From: an uncultured Opitutales bacterium | GTDB lineage: Bacteria > Verrucomicrobiota > Verrucomicrobiia > Opitutales > Intestinicryptomonadaceae | Length of the DNA: 20,795 nucleotides | Direction: 5' to 3' | Assembly (NCBI GenBank): GCA_900547395.1 | Contig: URGP01000025.1 | Coordinates: 1-20,795, forward strand | Notes under the pieces: generated by a model | What the model saw: only the letters and a program-made list of their open reading frames with translations | Databases searched by the model: none | Told to the model about the DNA's origin: nothing | Shown: piece by piece, positions 1 to 7,808 of the stretch | How the letters are laid out: each line of letters starts with the position of its first letter | How positions within the stretch are numbered: the stretch's first letter is position 1 | Program-made: the position numbers and the translations under genes

Positions 1-84
1 AAGCTTATATACGATACGAATGCTTTTTGATTTTGCAAGAAAAATTTTTAAAAAATTTTTTCAACAAACCGCATCGCTAAATTT

Positions 85-285
85 TTATGCCTTTGCGAAA
101 ACTTTGTTTTCCGCGTCTTCCGAGGCAATTTGTGTTTCGGCGGGGGCGGATGTTTTGTCTTCCGCGTCTTCAATTTGGATTGGCGTTTCCACGAACATTA
201 AAATCATCAATGGCGACAGCGTGAAAGTGCATCCCGACAAGATAACGGATGCCAATGCCAAAAGCGAAACTCTTATTAGAAACAT
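85..285 (-). CDS. Small predicted lipoprotein
   Basis: This 66-residue protein starts with a short hydrophobic segment (residues 2-18) ending in the lipobox LSGC, with Cys19 as the expected lipidated residue. After the Cys come a few more hydrophobic residues and then an acidic, Ala/Glu-rich tail (about residues 35-66) with no recognisable domain. The start at 285 is an ATG; no clear Shine-Dalgarno precedes it. It is transcribed away from the exoribonuclease fusion gene, with 113 bases between the two starts. The lipobox and hydrophobic leader are seen directly; export and membrane anchoring are inferred. The function is unknown. Its small size leaves some chance that it is not translated. 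Confidence 0.55.
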   Translation of the reverse strand: MFLIRVSLLALASVILSGCTFTLSPLMILMFVETPIQIEDAEDKTSAPAETQIASEDAENKVFAKA

Positions 286-398
286 AATTTTAATTTATCA
301 AAATTTTTTCATTCAATGCAAGCGCATAATTATTATTGCGCCAAAAACGGCATATTTAAACTTGCCCATTCTTTTCCTTTGTATTCTTATTGGCTTAT

Positions 399-2009
399 AT
401 GAATTTCGATTTTCAAAAAATTTCCGCGATAAAGTCTTTGCCCGAGGGCAGCCGCGCGCAGTTTTGCGCATGTGCCATTTTGAAGTCTTTGCAGAAGCGT
501 CTTGCGAAAAACGGCAGCGAGTTTCTCGTTGCGGATTTTGCCGACAATTCGGGGTCGATGACTCTCATGGTTTTTGCCGACTCTCTTGCGTACATCTCAT
601 TGACGAGGGCAAGCGCGGGCGACGCTTTCAAGATTTTCGGCGTTGCCGATTTTTACAACGGCAGGTTCAGCCCGAAAATCGACTCCATGGAAAAGCTGTC
701 GGAGGAAGAGTTGCAGTCTCTTTTGGGCGAGCTTGTTGAAGTCGCGCCCGAAAATGCCGATACCATGCGCGCAGAACTTTTTTCCATTATCGAAAAAATC
801 CCCAATCCCGATGTCCGCGAGACGGTTAAGTATGCGCTAAACGATGTCGGGGAGGTTTTTTTCAGAAGCACTGCGGCTATAAAAATGCACCATGCTTATG
901 TCTGCGGGCTTTTGGAGCATTCGCTTCATCTGGCGCGTCTTGCGGTGAAGCTATTGCCGATGTATCCTTTTGTAAATCCGTCTTTGGCGATTGCGGGAGC
1001 CGTGTTGCACGATATCGGCAAGACTATAGAGTATTCGCAGGGGCTTGCGACTGAAAAGACGAAAATCGGCATTTTGCAGGGCCATGTGGTGCTTGGTTTC
1101 AGGATAGTCCGCAAGGCGGCGTTAAAATGCAAGCTGAACGAAGACTTGACCGGGCGTTTGGAGCATATCATATTGAGCCACCAAGGTGAACTGCAATGGG
1201 GCGCGGCGGCAGTTGCGGCGACGCCTGAAGCTGTTTTTGTTTCGATGCTCGACTATCTCGACGCCAGAATGGGCGCGGTTTATTCTGCATTGAAAACGGG
1301 GGGAGACGGCGAATTTACCGATCTTGTTCCCGCGTTGCAGACGAGAATTTTGCAGTCGAAGCCCGACGATGAATTTGCGGGCGCGAAAGTCGAGGTTTCA
1401 AGCGGAAAGAAAATTTTTATAGCCACGTCGAATGCCCACAAAGTAAAGGAAATCAAGGCGATGTTTGAAGAGTGGGGCGTGGATTGCGATGTGGGCGGCG
1501 CGGACGAAATCGGCGGAATGCCCGAATGCGATGAAAATGCCGATACGTTTGAGGGCAATGCGTTTATCAAGGCTGACGCCCTCAAAAAAATCGCTCCTGT
1601 CGATGCCTATGTTTTGGCTGACGACAGCGGAATCGTGGTTGACGCGCTCGGCGGAAATCCGGGCATACATTCCGCAAGGTATGCGGGCGTCAAGGGCGAA
1701 GGCGCGGACAAGGCGAACAACGAAAAGCTGTTGAAAGCTCTTGAAAATGTTTCTGACGGCGAACGTTCCGCGCGCTTTGTGTGCGTTTTGGCGTTGGTAT
1801 GTCCAAATGGCGAAAGGAAAAGTTTTGAGGGCAGGGTTGAAGGTTTTATAAACCACGGGGCGAAAGGCAAAAACGGCTTTGGATACGACCCATTATTCGA
1901 GCTTCCCGAGGGAATGACCACCGCGGAGCTTCCCGAGGCTTGCAAAAACGAAATAAGCCACAGAGCCCGCGCCCTTAAAGAGCTTATAAAATTCTTAAAA
2001 ACAAAATAG
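399..2009 (+). CDS. Fusion: YhaM-like 3'-5' exoribonuclease (OB + HD) with RdgB/HAM1 XTP/dITP pyrophosphatase
   Basis: Two enzymes appear in one 536-residue chain. The N-terminal part resembles YhaM-family nucleases: an OB-like region (about residues 20-100, with FLVADFADNSG) and an HD domain (about 160-290) with His174 in the LLEHSLH stretch, the His204-Asp205 pair, His261 and Asp285. From about residue 338 to the end is a complete RdgB/HAM1 domain, which hydrolyses non-canonical purine triphosphates such as ITP and XTP: TSNAHK (343-348), DDSG (408-411), SARYAG (425-430), GFGYDP (493-498) and SHRARAL (520-526). I chose the ATG at 399; a TTG at 390 would add three residues. Neither has a Shine-Dalgarno. 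No ATG or GTG lies at the domain junction, only a TTG about 20 codons upstream of it, so the pyrophosphatase probably depends on the fusion. Both domain assignments are strong; their functional coupling is inference. Confidence 0.9.
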   Translation: MNFDFQKISAIKSLPEGSRAQFCACAILKSLQKRLAKNGSEFLVADFADNSGSMTLMVFADSLAYISLTRASAGDAFKIFGVADFYNGRFSPKIDSMEKLSEEELQSLLGELVEVAPENADTMRAELFSIIEKIPNPDVRETVKYALNDVGEVFFRSTAAIKMHHAYVCGLLEHSLHLARLAVKLLPMYPFVNPSLAIAGAVLHDIGKTIEYSQGLATEKTKIGILQGHVVLGFRIVRKAALKCKLNEDLTGRLEHIILSHQGELQWGAAAVAATPEAVFVSMLDYLDARMGAVYSALKTGGDGEFTDLVPALQTRILQSKPDDEFAGAKVEVSSGKKIFIATSNAHKVKEIKAMFEEWGVDCDVGGADEIGGMPECDENADTFEGNAFIKADALKKIAPVDAYVLADDSGIVVDALGGNPGIHSARYAGVKGEGADKANNEKLLKALENVSDGERSARFVCVLALVCPNGERKSFEGRVEGFINHGAKGKNGFGYDPLFELPEGMTTAELPEACKNEISHRARALKELIKFLKTK

Positions 2010-2031
2010 ATTTTGTTTTGGATTTGAAAGA

Positions 2032-2050
2032 CCGCAATCTTGTTTTGCGG
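2032..2050. terminator. Weak hairpin between convergent genes
   Basis: CCGCAA at 2032-2037 can pair with TTGCGG at 2045-2050 around a 7-base loop, followed by ATTTTC on the plus strand. It lies in the 45-base spacer between the stop of the exoribonuclease fusion and the stop of rlmH, where a shared terminator would be expected. The stem is only 6 bp. Confidence 0.35.
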
Positions 2051-2054
2051 ATTT

Positions 2055-2495
2055 TCATTTGTGGTGGTAGCCCGAGCCTGCGGAGATTGATTTTGCCCTG
2101 TAAAGCTGTTCGAGAAGTATTGTCCGCGCCCATTCGTGCGTGAATGTCATTTTTGAAAGCGAAAACAGGCAGTGGGCGGCTTCTTTTACTTCTTTGGAAA
2201 GTCCGTACGGGCCTCCTATTATAAATATGGAAGAGCCGCTTGCCATCAGGTCTTTTTCGAGCATTTCCGAAAACTCTTCTGAAGACATGGTTTTTCCTTC
2301 TTCTGCCATCGCGTAGATTTTCCCTTTTGCGCCTTTTAGAACTTCGAGTATTTTTTCGCCTTCCTTTTCGACGCCCGCGTCTTTCAGTTCGACGATTTCA
2401 AGTTTGTCGTATTTTGAAAGCCGTTTGCGGTATTCGTTTGCAAGCTCTTCGAGGGGCTTGTTTTTCATTTTTCCTATGGCGATGATTTTCAGCAT
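2055..2495 (-). CDS. rlmH: 23S rRNA (pseudouridine1915-N3)-methyltransferase RlmH
   Basis: RlmH is a small SPOUT-class methyltransferase that uses S-adenosylmethionine to methylate pseudouridine 1915 in helix 69 of 23S rRNA on the assembled ribosome. The 146-residue product is a normal family length and shows the family hallmarks: the opening MLKIIAIGKMKNKPLEEL, the SAM-site FIIGGPYGLS, the THEWARTILLEQLYRA segment, and the terminal GSGYHHK. The ATG at 2495 matches the family start; an in-frame start upstream at 2534 would add 13 residues unlike the family. No clear Shine-Dalgarno is present. It converges with the exoribonuclease fusion and diverges from the sugar porter, with a 115-base intergenic gap upstream. 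Confidence 0.95.
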   Translation of the reverse strand: MLKIIAIGKMKNKPLEELANEYRKRLSKYDKLEIVELKDAGVEKEGEKILEVLKGAKGKIYAMAEEGKTMSSEEFSEMLEKDLMASGSSIFIIGGPYGLSKEVKEAAHCLFSLSKMTFTHEWARTILLEQLYRAKSISAGSGYHHK

Positions 2496-2610
2496 GTCTT
2501 TTAAGTATTTTTCCGCCCGCAAATTTGGCGACAAAAAAATATGAAATTTTTTCTTTAATTTTGCTTATTATTTAATACATTGATTTTGCATATACACCAA
2601 TTTGTTTAAC

Positions 2611-3990
2611 ATGCAAAATACCATCAAGATGAATTCCGCGCTTTTGGCGAGCGCGGTTGTTGCAGCCCTTGCGGGGCTGTTGTTCGGGTTTGACACGGCG
2701 GTGATTGCGGGGGTCACGAAGCCGCTTTCAAAAATCTACGCTTTGAGCGAATGGGGGCAGGGCTTTACGGTTTCAATCGCCCTCTGGGGAACTATGCTGG
2801 GAGCGGCGTTTGCGTCTTTCCCTGCAGATAAAATCGGCAGGCGCGATTCGCTTAAAATTACGGGCGCGCTGTTTTTATTGTCGGCTATCGGGTGTGCGTT
2901 TGCGTGGGACTGGCATTCCATGCTCTTTTTTAGGTTTGTGGGAGGAGTGGGTATTGGCATTGCCTCGGTCATTGCGCCGATGTACATTGCCGAAATCGCT
3001 CCCGCAAAGTTCAGGGGAGTATTTGTTGCGACGTTTCAGGGCAACATAGTTTTTGGCATTTTGCTTGCGTATTTTTCAAACTACATTGTCTCTCTTTGCG
3101 GATTTAATCCCGATTTAACGGAGTGGAGGATAAAGCTTGGCGTAGAGGCTTTGCCTGCGTTTTTGTTTTTGGTTTTGCTTTTCTTTGTCGGCAGGTCGCC
3201 TTACTGGCTTTTGAAGGTTGGCAGAAAGAGCGAAGCCGTTGCGGTTTTGGAGCGAATTTCGCCCGATTTTGTGTCTGAAACAGTTTTGGAAATTGAAAAA
3301 TCGATAGAGGAAACAGGCAGGCTTGGCAATTCATCTTTATTTTGCAAGGTGTTTTTCTATCCCGTTTTTCTGGCGTTTTCGATTTCTTTTTTCAACCAGT
3401 TTTCCGGCATCAACGCCGTGCTCTATTACATAAACGACATTTTCGCCAAAGCGGGGCTTGACGGAAATTTGTCGGCGGTTGTGGTGGGAAGCGCAAATCT
3501 TTTGTTCACGGTGCTTGCGATGTTTTTGATAGACAGGCTCGGCAGAAAAACGCTTCTTTTGATAGGGGCGGCGGGGACGTCTTTAATGCTGTTTTTGTCA
3601 GGTTTTATTTTGCAGACGCAGGCGGCGCAGTGGGCGCTTGTTTATGTGCTTTCAATTTACATCGCGTTTTTTGCCGTTTCGCAGGGTGCCGTCATTTGGG
3701 TTTACATCAGCGAAATATTCCCCGTTTCGGTTCGGGCGAAAGGCGTGTCGTTCGGAGCGTCGGCGCATTGGGTTTTTTGCTCTGTAATCGCCCTTGTATT
3801 TCCTATTCTCGCGGCGTTGGACGGGGCGGATTTTGGCATTGACGGCGTGCGTCTTAATGGTTCGTTTCCGTTTTATTTGTTTTGCTTAATGACGCTTGTG
3901 CAGTTCGCGGTGGTCTTTGTGTTTTATCCCGAAACAAAGGGTGTTCCGCTTGAGCTTGTAAGGGAAAAAATGAAATTTGGGAAAAATTAA
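2611..3990 (+). CDS. MFS sugar porter family transporter (sugar:H+ symporter-like)
   Basis: This is a 459-residue inner-membrane transporter with about 12 hydrophobic segments and the signature motifs of the sugar porter branch (XylE/GLUT type) of the major facilitator superfamily: DKIGRRDS (73-80), the RFVGGVGIGIASV and PMYIAEIAP loop (108-131), a PESP-like GRSPYWL (194-200), NQFSGINAVLYY (262-273, matching QxxSGxNxxxYY), DRLGRK (308-313) and PETKG near the C terminus. These residues are typical of hexose or pentose uptake; the exact substrate cannot be read from the sequence. I chose the ATG at 2611; a TTG at 2602 and an ATG at 2629 are alternatives, and none has a good Shine-Dalgarno. The next gene encodes a secreted carbohydrate esterase, but hairpins and a 311-base gap separate the two, so a common operon is doubtful. 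Confidence 0.93.
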   Translation: MQNTIKMNSALLASAVVAALAGLLFGFDTAVIAGVTKPLSKIYALSEWGQGFTVSIALWGTMLGAAFASFPADKIGRRDSLKITGALFLLSAIGCAFAWDWHSMLFFRFVGGVGIGIASVIAPMYIAEIAPAKFRGVFVATFQGNIVFGILLAYFSNYIVSLCGFNPDLTEWRIKLGVEALPAFLFLVLLFFVGRSPYWLLKVGRKSEAVAVLERISPDFVSETVLEIEKSIEETGRLGNSSLFCKVFFYPVFLAFSISFFNQFSGINAVLYYINDIFAKAGLDGNLSAVVVGSANLLFTVLAMFLIDRLGRKTLLLIGAAGTSLMLFLSGFILQTQAAQWALVYVLSIYIAFFAVSQGAVIWVYISEIFPVSVRAKGVSFGASAHWVFCSVIALVFPILAALDGADFGIDGVRLNGSFPFYLFCLMTLVQFAVVFVFYPETKGVPLELVREKMKFGKN

Positions 3991-4138
3991 AATGTTATGG
4001 GGGTTAAGCTGCAGTCGGGGGTGGCGCTCCGCAGAATTTTCGGAGGCGGTTTTGGGATTTTCAAAACTGAAAATACGATTTCTCAAATTGCTTTGTGCGT
4101 TTGGAAGTTGTTTTGCATTTGCTTTGGCAAAAACTGAA

Positions 4139-4166
4139 GGAGCAACCCGATTTCTCGGATTGCTCC
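4139..4166. terminator. Strong hairpin, terminator-like
   Basis: GGAGCAA (4139-4145) pairs with TTGCTCC (4160-4166). After one C/A mismatch, CCGA (4147-4150) pairs with TCGG (4155-4158) around a TTTC loop. There is no T-run on the plus strand; on the minus strand the hairpin is followed by TTCAGTTTTT. It may end the transporter transcript or stabilise an RNA 3' end. Confidence 0.55.
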
Positions 4167-4288
4167 CCATACTACTTACCAACTTGCTACTGAAAATAAA
4201 CTTATTTTATTAAGTTCGCGTACCAGTCTGTACTATTCGGGTTTTATGTCAATGTTTTTTTGAAAATATTTAAAAGAAAATTTTTAAC

Positions 4289-4294
4289 AAGGAG
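4289..4294 (+). promoter_or_regulatory. Shine-Dalgarno of the esterase gene
   Basis: AAGGAG lies 7 bases before the ATG at 4302. It decides the start over an in-frame upstream start at 4260 and leaves a clean signal peptide at the N terminus. Strong ribosome binding sites are uncommon in this window. Confidence 0.8.
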
Positions 4295-4301
4295 TGAAAA
4301 T

Positions 4302-5849
4302 ATGAAGAAATCAGCTGTTGTTATGGCTATTGCGTTTGCCGCAAGCGCGGTTTTTGCGGATGTTTGGATGCCAAAAATCTTTTCCGACAATATGGTTTTG
4401 CAGTCGGGGGAGAAAGTAAAAATCTGGGGCAGGGCGGAGACGAATGCGAAAATAGAAATCGATTTTGCAGGCGTCAAAACTTCCGTAACCGCGGACAAGG
4501 ACGGCAAGTGGACTGTGTATTTAAAGCCTCTTGAAAAGTCTTTTGAAAACAGGGTATTGGGCGTTTACGAAAACGGCAAATTAGCAAAATCAATAAAAAA
4601 TGTGTTAGTCGGCGAAGTCTGGGTTGCGGGAGGGCAGTCGAATATGCAATGGGAGTTGCAAAGATGCCTTAAAGAAGCAGTGGCGGAAGCCGTCGAGAGC
4701 GCGAAATCCATAAGGGCTGTCAGATTTTTGAGAATGCCCGCAAACGCCGTGAGCATAAGTCCGCAGGAGGACTTGCCCAAAAATGCAAAATGGGTGGAAG
4801 TCAAGCCCGATAATTGCAAGAATTTGAGCGCGATAGCATTCTACTTTGCCCGCAATCTGGAGCGCGATTTGGATACTCCCGTCGGCATTTTGGAGACGTC
4901 GTTTCCAGGCAGCTTTATGTCGGTATGGCTTGCGAAAGAAGACTTGAAAAACGTAAGTGGATTTAAAGACCAGCTTGAGAAATACGAAGCTGAAAACAAG
5001 GATTTCGACTATCAAAAATCAATGAATGCCTACAATGAGAAAGTCGCCAAATACAAGGCGGAAGTAGAAGAGGCAAAGTCGCGCGGAGAAGATGTCGGCA
5101 AAATTAAAAAGCCGACGGGGAAGCCCGAACCGTGGGGCAGGGGCAGGTTTACCGCAATCCCGTCAATCTTTTACAACGCGAAAATTGCCCCGATTGCGGG
5201 CTATACGTCAAAGGGCTTTTTGTGGTATCAGGGCGAAAGCGACACCACAATCCATTCGGAGCATTATGCGGAAAAATTTGAACAGCTCATAAATTGCTGG
5301 CGCAAATATTGGGGGAGCGAAAATATGCCGTTTTACTTCTTCCAGTTGCCGAGCATGGACAGGGATTTTTGGATAGGCCCGCGTCAGGCGCAGGAAGATG
5401 TCGCAAAAAAACTCAAAAATGTACATATGGTCGTGCACATTGATTTGGGAGAGGAAAAGGATGTGCATCCGAAGGACAAGCTGTCGCCCGCCGTGCGTTT
5501 GGAAAACCTCGTAAGGAGATTTTCCTATGGGGATAAAAATGCAAATGCATACTATCCTAAACTTTCAAAAATAAAGTATTCGGCAAATTGCGCAAAGGCA
5601 TTCTTCGATTTTGAAAAATCAAAGCCGAATTTTAGAAGCGGGCTTTCGGGATTTGAAATCTTGGTTGGCGGAAACTGGATTTCTCCCGAATCTGCAAGAG
5701 CGTCGGGGAATGCGGTTGAGCTTTTCGCAAAAAAAGGCGAGGCAATCGAAGGCGTCCGCTACTTGCACAAAGGCTGGGCGCGTCCGCTTGCAAGCGTGTT
5801 CAATGCCGACGGACTTCCGCTTGCGCCGTTTTGCGTGTTCAAAAAGTAG
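4302..5849 (+). CDS. Secreted SASA-family carbohydrate esterase (sialate O-acetylesterase-like)
   Basis: This 515-residue protein begins with a signal peptide (MKKSAVVMAIAFAASAVFA, cleavage about residue 19), so it should act in the periplasm or outside the cell. It belongs to the SASA/DUF303 family of SGNH-like hydrolases, which remove O-acetyl groups from sialic acids or plant polysaccharides. The nucleophile is Ser113 in GQSNM (111-115). WYQGESD (308-314) is the second family block, and DVHP (387-390) supplies the likely catalytic Asp/His pair. An N-terminal beta-rich segment (about 20-105) precedes the hydrolase fold, as is common in the family. A Lys/Glu-rich insert (about 225-275) looks helical. 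No sialidase or sialic-acid catabolic genes are visible, so the substrate could equally be acetylated xylan or another glycan. hpt follows 48 bases downstream. Confidence 0.88.
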   Translation: MKKSAVVMAIAFAASAVFADVWMPKIFSDNMVLQSGEKVKIWGRAETNAKIEIDFAGVKTSVTADKDGKWTVYLKPLEKSFENRVLGVYENGKLAKSIKNVLVGEVWVAGGQSNMQWELQRCLKEAVAEAVESAKSIRAVRFLRMPANAVSISPQEDLPKNAKWVEVKPDNCKNLSAIAFYFARNLERDLDTPVGILETSFPGSFMSVWLAKEDLKNVSGFKDQLEKYEAENKDFDYQKSMNAYNEKVAKYKAEVEEAKSRGEDVGKIKKPTGKPEPWGRGRFTAIPSIFYNAKIAPIAGYTSKGFLWYQGESDTTIHSEHYAEKFEQLINCWRKYWGSENMPFYFFQLPSMDRDFWIGPRQAQEDVAKKLKNVHMVVHIDLGEEKDVHPKDKLSPAVRLENLVRRFSYGDKNANAYYPKLSKIKYSANCAKAFFDFEKSKPNFRSGLSGFEILVGGNWISPESARASGNAVELFAKKGEAIEGVRYLHKGWARPLASVFNADGLPLAPFCVFKK

Positions 5850-5897
5850 CAAAATTTATCCTTTGCTTCATAAAAGAATTGAAAAAATTTATATTTA

Positions 5898-6449
5898 ATG
5901 CATATTATGCCAAATATGAAACTTCCCCCCAATTCAAGTGTTTTGTTTGATTCCCAAACCATAAGGTCGCGCATTTTGGAAATCGCGGAAAAAGTGAGGA
6001 AGAGCTATGCCTCCTGCGATTTGGGCGAAATCGAAATGGTTTGGATTGCGGAAGGCGCGCGACATTTTGCAGACGCGCTTTTTAACGCAATGAATTTGAG
6101 CATAAAAACGCGTTCGATAAAAGTTTCGAGCTACGGAAAGGCGTTCGAGTCTTCGGGCGATGTAAAAATCTACGATTCCATAAATGACATAAAAGCCCGA
6201 AGGGTTTTGCTTGTCGATGATATTTTAGATACGGGGCTTACCGCAAAAACCGTGATTGCGAAACTCAAATCAAACGGAGTGGAGGAAGTCAAAACGTGCT
6301 TTTTGCTCAACAAGGCGGAGAAAAACAAAGGCTGTTTGAAGCCGGATTTTGAAGGCTTTGAAATCCCCGACAAGTATGTGTTCGGGTTCGGGCTGGACAT
6401 TGCGGGGGAGTATCGCGATTTACCCGACATAATGGCTTTTGATTACTGA
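5898..6449 (+). CDS. hpt: Hypoxanthine(-guanine) phosphoribosyltransferase
   Basis: The enzyme salvages hypoxanthine and guanine by transferring them to PRPP, giving IMP and GMP in the cytoplasm. The 183-residue product has the type I PRTase PRPP loop VLLVDDILDTGLT (103-115). It also has the HPRT-specific region VFGFGLDIAGEYRDLPDI (161-178), whose aromatic and Asp residues contact the purine and pyrophosphate. MVWIAEGARHFADAL (47-61) corresponds to the beta-strand and loop after the N-terminal helix. Three in-frame ATGs (5898, 5907, 5916) are possible starts and none has a Shine-Dalgarno; I took the first. It lies 48 bases after the esterase gene with no terminator between, so read-through is possible. 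A strong terminator follows. Confidence 0.9.
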   Translation: MHIMPNMKLPPNSSVLFDSQTIRSRILEIAEKVRKSYASCDLGEIEMVWIAEGARHFADALFNAMNLSIKTRSIKVSSYGKAFESSGDVKIYDSINDIKARRVLLVDDILDTGLTAKTVIAKLKSNGVEEVKTCFLLNKAEKNKGCLKPDFEGFEIPDKYVFGFGLDIAGEYRDLPDIMAFDY

Positions 6450-6477
6450 CTTTTTTATATTCGGCAAATCGGGGCAT

Positions 6478-6509
6478 TGCGCGCAAAGTTTTTTTGCGCG
6501 CATTTTTTT
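6478..6509 (+). terminator. Rho-independent terminator after hpt
   Basis: TGCGCGCAAA (6478-6487) pairs perfectly with TTTGCGCGCA (6493-6502) around a GTTTT loop, followed by seven T residues. This is the clearest plus-strand terminator in the window. Confidence 0.9.
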
Positions 6510-7003
6510 GGGGGAAAGAAATTTTTATTTGCGCAAAATTTTTTGAAAGTGTGTTTTGCAAGTTGCGCATAAATTTTTCGCAAGTTAAAAAAAGTTTTTA
6601 CAAAAGAGATTTTGCATCAAATTTTTATTGCATTTTTTTTCAATGTTAAAATAATCAATTTCATCGAAGTAATTTTTACGGCGTTGATATTTTTATTTGA
6701 TTGAAATCTCGCTTTAAAAAATTTTTTCGACAAGAATTAACCCCTATCTCCGAGCAAAATATTTTGGAAAAACCGCGCTTGCCCATTGTCGTTTTTTATG
6801 CGGAAAAAATCCGCAGGCCATGCTTTCTCGAAAATTTTTCGATGCGCGGTTTTTTTGCGTCGGCGTTAAAGCCTTTTTTTGAATTTGAAGAATTTTTTGC
6901 AAGAAATGAAAATTTTTATCGGTACGGCTCTTTTGAAGAGCGCGTTTTTCCGCATGTGCGGCAAGGCGGTATCGGTTCGTAAAAAATCCAAAAACAAAAT
7001 ATT
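6510..7003. other. AT-rich intergenic region upstream of the H1-like gene
   Basis: Long A and T runs dominate and no supported gene is present. An open frame from a TTG at 6701 to 6982 encodes a Phe/Lys/Glu-rich peptide of the kind expected from AT-rich noise. Small inverted repeats include GCGGA/TCCGC around 6800 and CCGCA-TG-TGCGG around 6950. The long spacer may hold the H1-like gene promoter, but I could not place it. Confidence 0.5.
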
Positions 7004-7372
7004 ATGGCAGTAAAAAAAGCAGTAAAAACGCCTGCAAAGAAGGCAGTGGCAAAAAAAGTGGCGACAAAAAAAGTTGCGGCAACCAAGGCTCCCGCTAAAA
7101 AATCGGTGGCAAAGAAAGCTCCCGCTAAAAAGACAGCCGTAAAGAAGGCTCCTGCGAAAAAGGCGGCTGTAAAGAAAACTGTTGCGGCAAAAGCACCCGC
7201 AAAGAAGGCGGTTGCCAAAAAAGCTCCTGCCAAAAAAGCGGCGATAAAGGCCCCTGCGAAAAAAGTCGCAGCCAAGAAAGCTCCTGCAAAGAAAGTTGCA
7301 GCCAAGAAAGCGCCTGCAAAGAAGGCAGTGGCAAAAAAAGCCTGTGCGAAAAAGTGCGCTTGCAAAAAGTAA
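7004..7372 (+). CDS. Histone H1-like Lys/Ala/Pro-rich DNA-binding protein
   Basis: The 122-residue product is almost entirely Lys, Ala, Val and Pro, built from nine PAKK motifs roughly every ten residues after a short MAVKK start. This resembles the eukaryotic H1 tail and the bacterial H1-like proteins, including chlamydial Hc2 (HctB), which bind DNA non-specifically through charge and compact the nucleoid. No globular domain is present. The extreme C terminus departs from the repeat, with Cys114, Cys118 and Cys120 in the last nine residues. The ATG at 7004 sits in an A-rich context without a Shine-Dalgarno. Long spacers of 494 and 436 bases suggest a monocistronic gene. DNA binding is inferred from composition; the nine repeats also make the length prone to change by slippage or recombination. 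Confidence 0.85.
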   Translation: MAVKKAVKTPAKKAVAKKVATKKVAATKAPAKKSVAKKAPAKKTAVKKAPAKKAAVKKTVAAKAPAKKAVAKKAPAKKAAIKAPAKKVAAKKAPAKKVAAKKAPAKKAVAKKACAKKCACKK

Positions 7373-7808
7373 TTCGCGCATCGGCTGATTTTTGCAAGAC
7401 GCTTGATTTATGTTTTTAAGGGATTGTCGGCGGCGCGTTAAACGGCGTCCGCTGATAATTCCGTTTTTATGGCAACCATTCCCGTTTGGCTTTTGAAGTG
7501 GCAAGGTGTTTTGTTGCGGAGCGTTTTTGTAAAAATCTTCGTTTTTATGGTGTTCTTGCCGTTTTTTTCAAGACGGCGGTAATTTTTCAGTGCGCAAATC
7601 AAAAATTTGGGCAGAGGAAAACATTGTGCGCCCATTTTTTTATTGCGCCGCATTGTGTTTTTTATTGAATTTCGGATTTTCTTTAAGCGGAAGCACTTTC
7701 TCTTAGGAATGCCGATTTCTTTCAATTTTTGCGGCGGCTGAAAAAACATACAATAATTGTTTGCAATTTTATGGATTTTGCTTTCATATAATCGCGTTTT
7801 TTTAAGCT
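7373..7808. other. Intergenic region between H1-like gene and aminotransferase
   Basis: No supported gene is seen. Open frames on both strands (for example 7438-7749 minus) encode basic, low-complexity peptides without family resemblance. A weak inverted repeat GCCGT/ACGGC lies near 7560-7580. The right end carries a candidate aminotransferase promoter. Confidence 0.5.
7787..7792 (+). promoter_or_regulatory. Candidate -10 box of the aminotransferase gene
   Basis: A perfect TATAAT ends 16 bases before the ATG at 7809. The best -35 candidate, TTGCAA at 7761-7766, is 20 bases away, longer than usual. A start site about 7 bases after the box would leave a leader of only about 10 bases, consistent with the absent Shine-Dalgarno. 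Confidence 0.5.

Larger units (their letters stand above)
3991..4301. other. Intergenic region between sugar porter and esterase
   Basis: No convincing gene is seen here. A hairpin just after the transporter stop pairs CGCTCCG (4025-4031) with CGGAGGCG (4041-4048) with one bulged base. A stronger hairpin lies at 4139-4166. The last 80 bases are AT-rich and should carry the esterase promoter, but I could not identify -35 and -10 boxes with confidence. Confidence 0.6.

Noticed and set aside
20..739. 239-codon plus-strand ORF across the lipoprotein and the start of the nuclease fusion
   Set aside because: It overlaps two better-supported genes in other frames, and its second half is Arg/Cys-rich out-of-frame translation of the nuclease gene.
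3977..4213. 78-codon plus-strand ORF overlapping the end of the sugar porter gene
   Set aside because: It runs through two hairpins, has no family resemblance and no ribosome binding site.
6701..6982. 93-codon plus-strand ORF before the H1-like gene
   Set aside because: TTG start, no ribosome site, and a composition (Phe, Lys, Glu, Arg) expected from AT-rich non-coding DNA.
6866..7504. Long minus-strand ORFs (212 and 149 codons) antisense to the H1-like gene
   Set aside because: They are mirror products of the PAKK repeat (low-complexity Phe/Ala/Cys/Leu runs) and arise because the Lys/Ala-rich coding strand has no stops in its complement.
7438..7749. 103-codon minus-strand ORF in the spacer before the aminotransferase
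   Set aside because: Basic low-complexity peptide with no recognisable domain and no ribosome site.
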